A stretch of DNA of 64,000 bases from Pseudoxanthomonas sp. 3HH-4 (lineage in GTDB: Bacteria > Pseudomonadota > Gammaproteobacteria > Xanthomonadales > Xanthomonadaceae), in NCBI RefSeq assembly GCF_006716465.1, contig NZ_VFPB01000007.1, positions 124,001-188,000 on the forward strand, written 5' to 3'. Each line of letters opens with the position of its first letter. Position 1 is the stretch's first letter. The notes beneath the pieces were generated by a model. The model had not been told where the DNA came from. It saw nothing but the letters and a program-made list of their open reading frames with translations, and did not search any database. The position numbers were made by a program, and so were the translations under genes. Below, piece after piece: positions 63,741 to 64,000 of this stretch.

Positions 63741-64000
63741 ATGACCTCGCCGCTGGTCTTCCCGCGCACCGACGCGAGCGTGGTTGCCGACGATGGCGAT
63801 GCCCTGCACTTCTGCTCCACGTGTGCGTTCTCGCAGGCCTGCCTGTCCGAGGGCATGGACAAGCGCGCGCTCATGGACCTGCACGTGCTGGTCGAACACG
63901 TGGGCCCGCTGCGCGCGGGCGAGCACGTGTTCCGCGAAGGCGATCCGTTCGGCGCCATCGCCGCGGTGCGCGCGGGCACGGTGAAGACCTACCAGATCGA
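63741..64000 (+). CDS. fnr: FNR-type anaerobic regulator (5' part)
   Basis: The first 86 codons of a CRP/FNR-family gene cut by the window end. FCSTCAFSQAC near residues 25-35 has the CxxCx5C cysteine spacing of FNR, which with one more cysteine holds an oxygen-sensitive [4Fe-4S] cluster. The cyclic-nucleotide-like beta roll begins at VEHVGPLRAGEHVFREGDPFGAIAAV. ATG at 63741 follows GGGAG. It is expected to bind the TTGAC-N4-ATCAA box upstream of hemN and so control its own transcription unit. The DNA-binding helix lies outside the window. Confidence 0.9.
   Translation, partial: MTSPLVFPRTDASVVADDGDALHFCSTCAFSQACLSEGMDKRALMDLHVLVEHVGPLRAGEHVFREGDPFGAIAAVRAGTVKTYQI

Noticed and set aside
1-64000. 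CRISPR arrays, rRNA and tRNA genes
   Set aside because: No spaced direct repeats or recognisable RNA gene sequences were seen on reading; a dedicated tRNA search was not possible.

Overview
The window looks like a chromosome segment of a high-GC gammaproteobacterium of the Xanthomonadaceae (Lysobacterales). A Pseudoxanthomonas- or Stenotrophomonas-like genome is my best guess. The reasons are the N-glycan/mannose utilisation locus with large TonB receptors, a very long NdvB-type glucan synthase, a complete nap operon, and many overlapping ATGA gene junctions. No rRNA, tRNA or CRISPR array was seen.

Layout. (1) 0.2-6.3 kb: two small XRE regulators, then an ECF sigma factor, a FecR-type anti-sigma factor and a TonB receptor with an STN signalling domain, which is a complete cell-surface signalling unit. 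A decayed IS30-type transposase end follows. (2) 6.7-16.5 kb: an envelope locus of largely unrecognised genes: a membrane protein, a thioredoxin-like CxxS protein, a DUF4282 protein, three lipoproteins and an OmpA-domain protein. It is divergent from a winged-helix/Ser-Thr kinase/TPR fusion. A paralogue of the membrane protein and a second IS30 remnant close the block in mirror orientation. (3) 17.0-21.3 kb: remains of a mobilisable element (hypothetical gene, AlpA regulator, DUF3987 ATPase, MobA/MobL relaxase, candidate IncQ-like oriT) with no integrase in view.

(4) 21.9-44.5 kb: a mannose/N-glycan catabolic regulon. It has three GH92 alpha-mannosidases, a GH2 beta-mannosidase, a TonB receptor, an inner-membrane sugar MFS transporter, an AGE-family mannose isomerase, a fructokinase, a glycosylasparaginase, CutC, a glucokinase and a LacI-type regulator. 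A palindrome (TTGGATCGATCCAA and variants) lies upstream of nearly every transcription unit and of lacI itself, and is the likely operator. The inferred path is: outer-membrane uptake of glycan, periplasmic trimming to mannose, import, mannose to fructose (AGE), then fructose 6-phosphate (PfkB kinase). The asparaginase would release the GlcNAc-Asn end. At 44.5 kb lies a wrecked copy of the thioredoxin-like gene from region 2.

(5) 45.1-55.6 kb: a 2900-residue cyclic beta-1,2-glucan synthase, a small overlapping gene, and nicotinamide phosphoribosyltransferase. (6) 55.6-64 kb: an anaerobic respiration block. On the minus strand are moeA-mobA and napEFDABC (molybdenum cofactor synthesis and periplasmic nitrate reductase). 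Divergent from them are hemN and the start of fnr, cut by the window edge. A perfect FNR-type box sits between the two directions.
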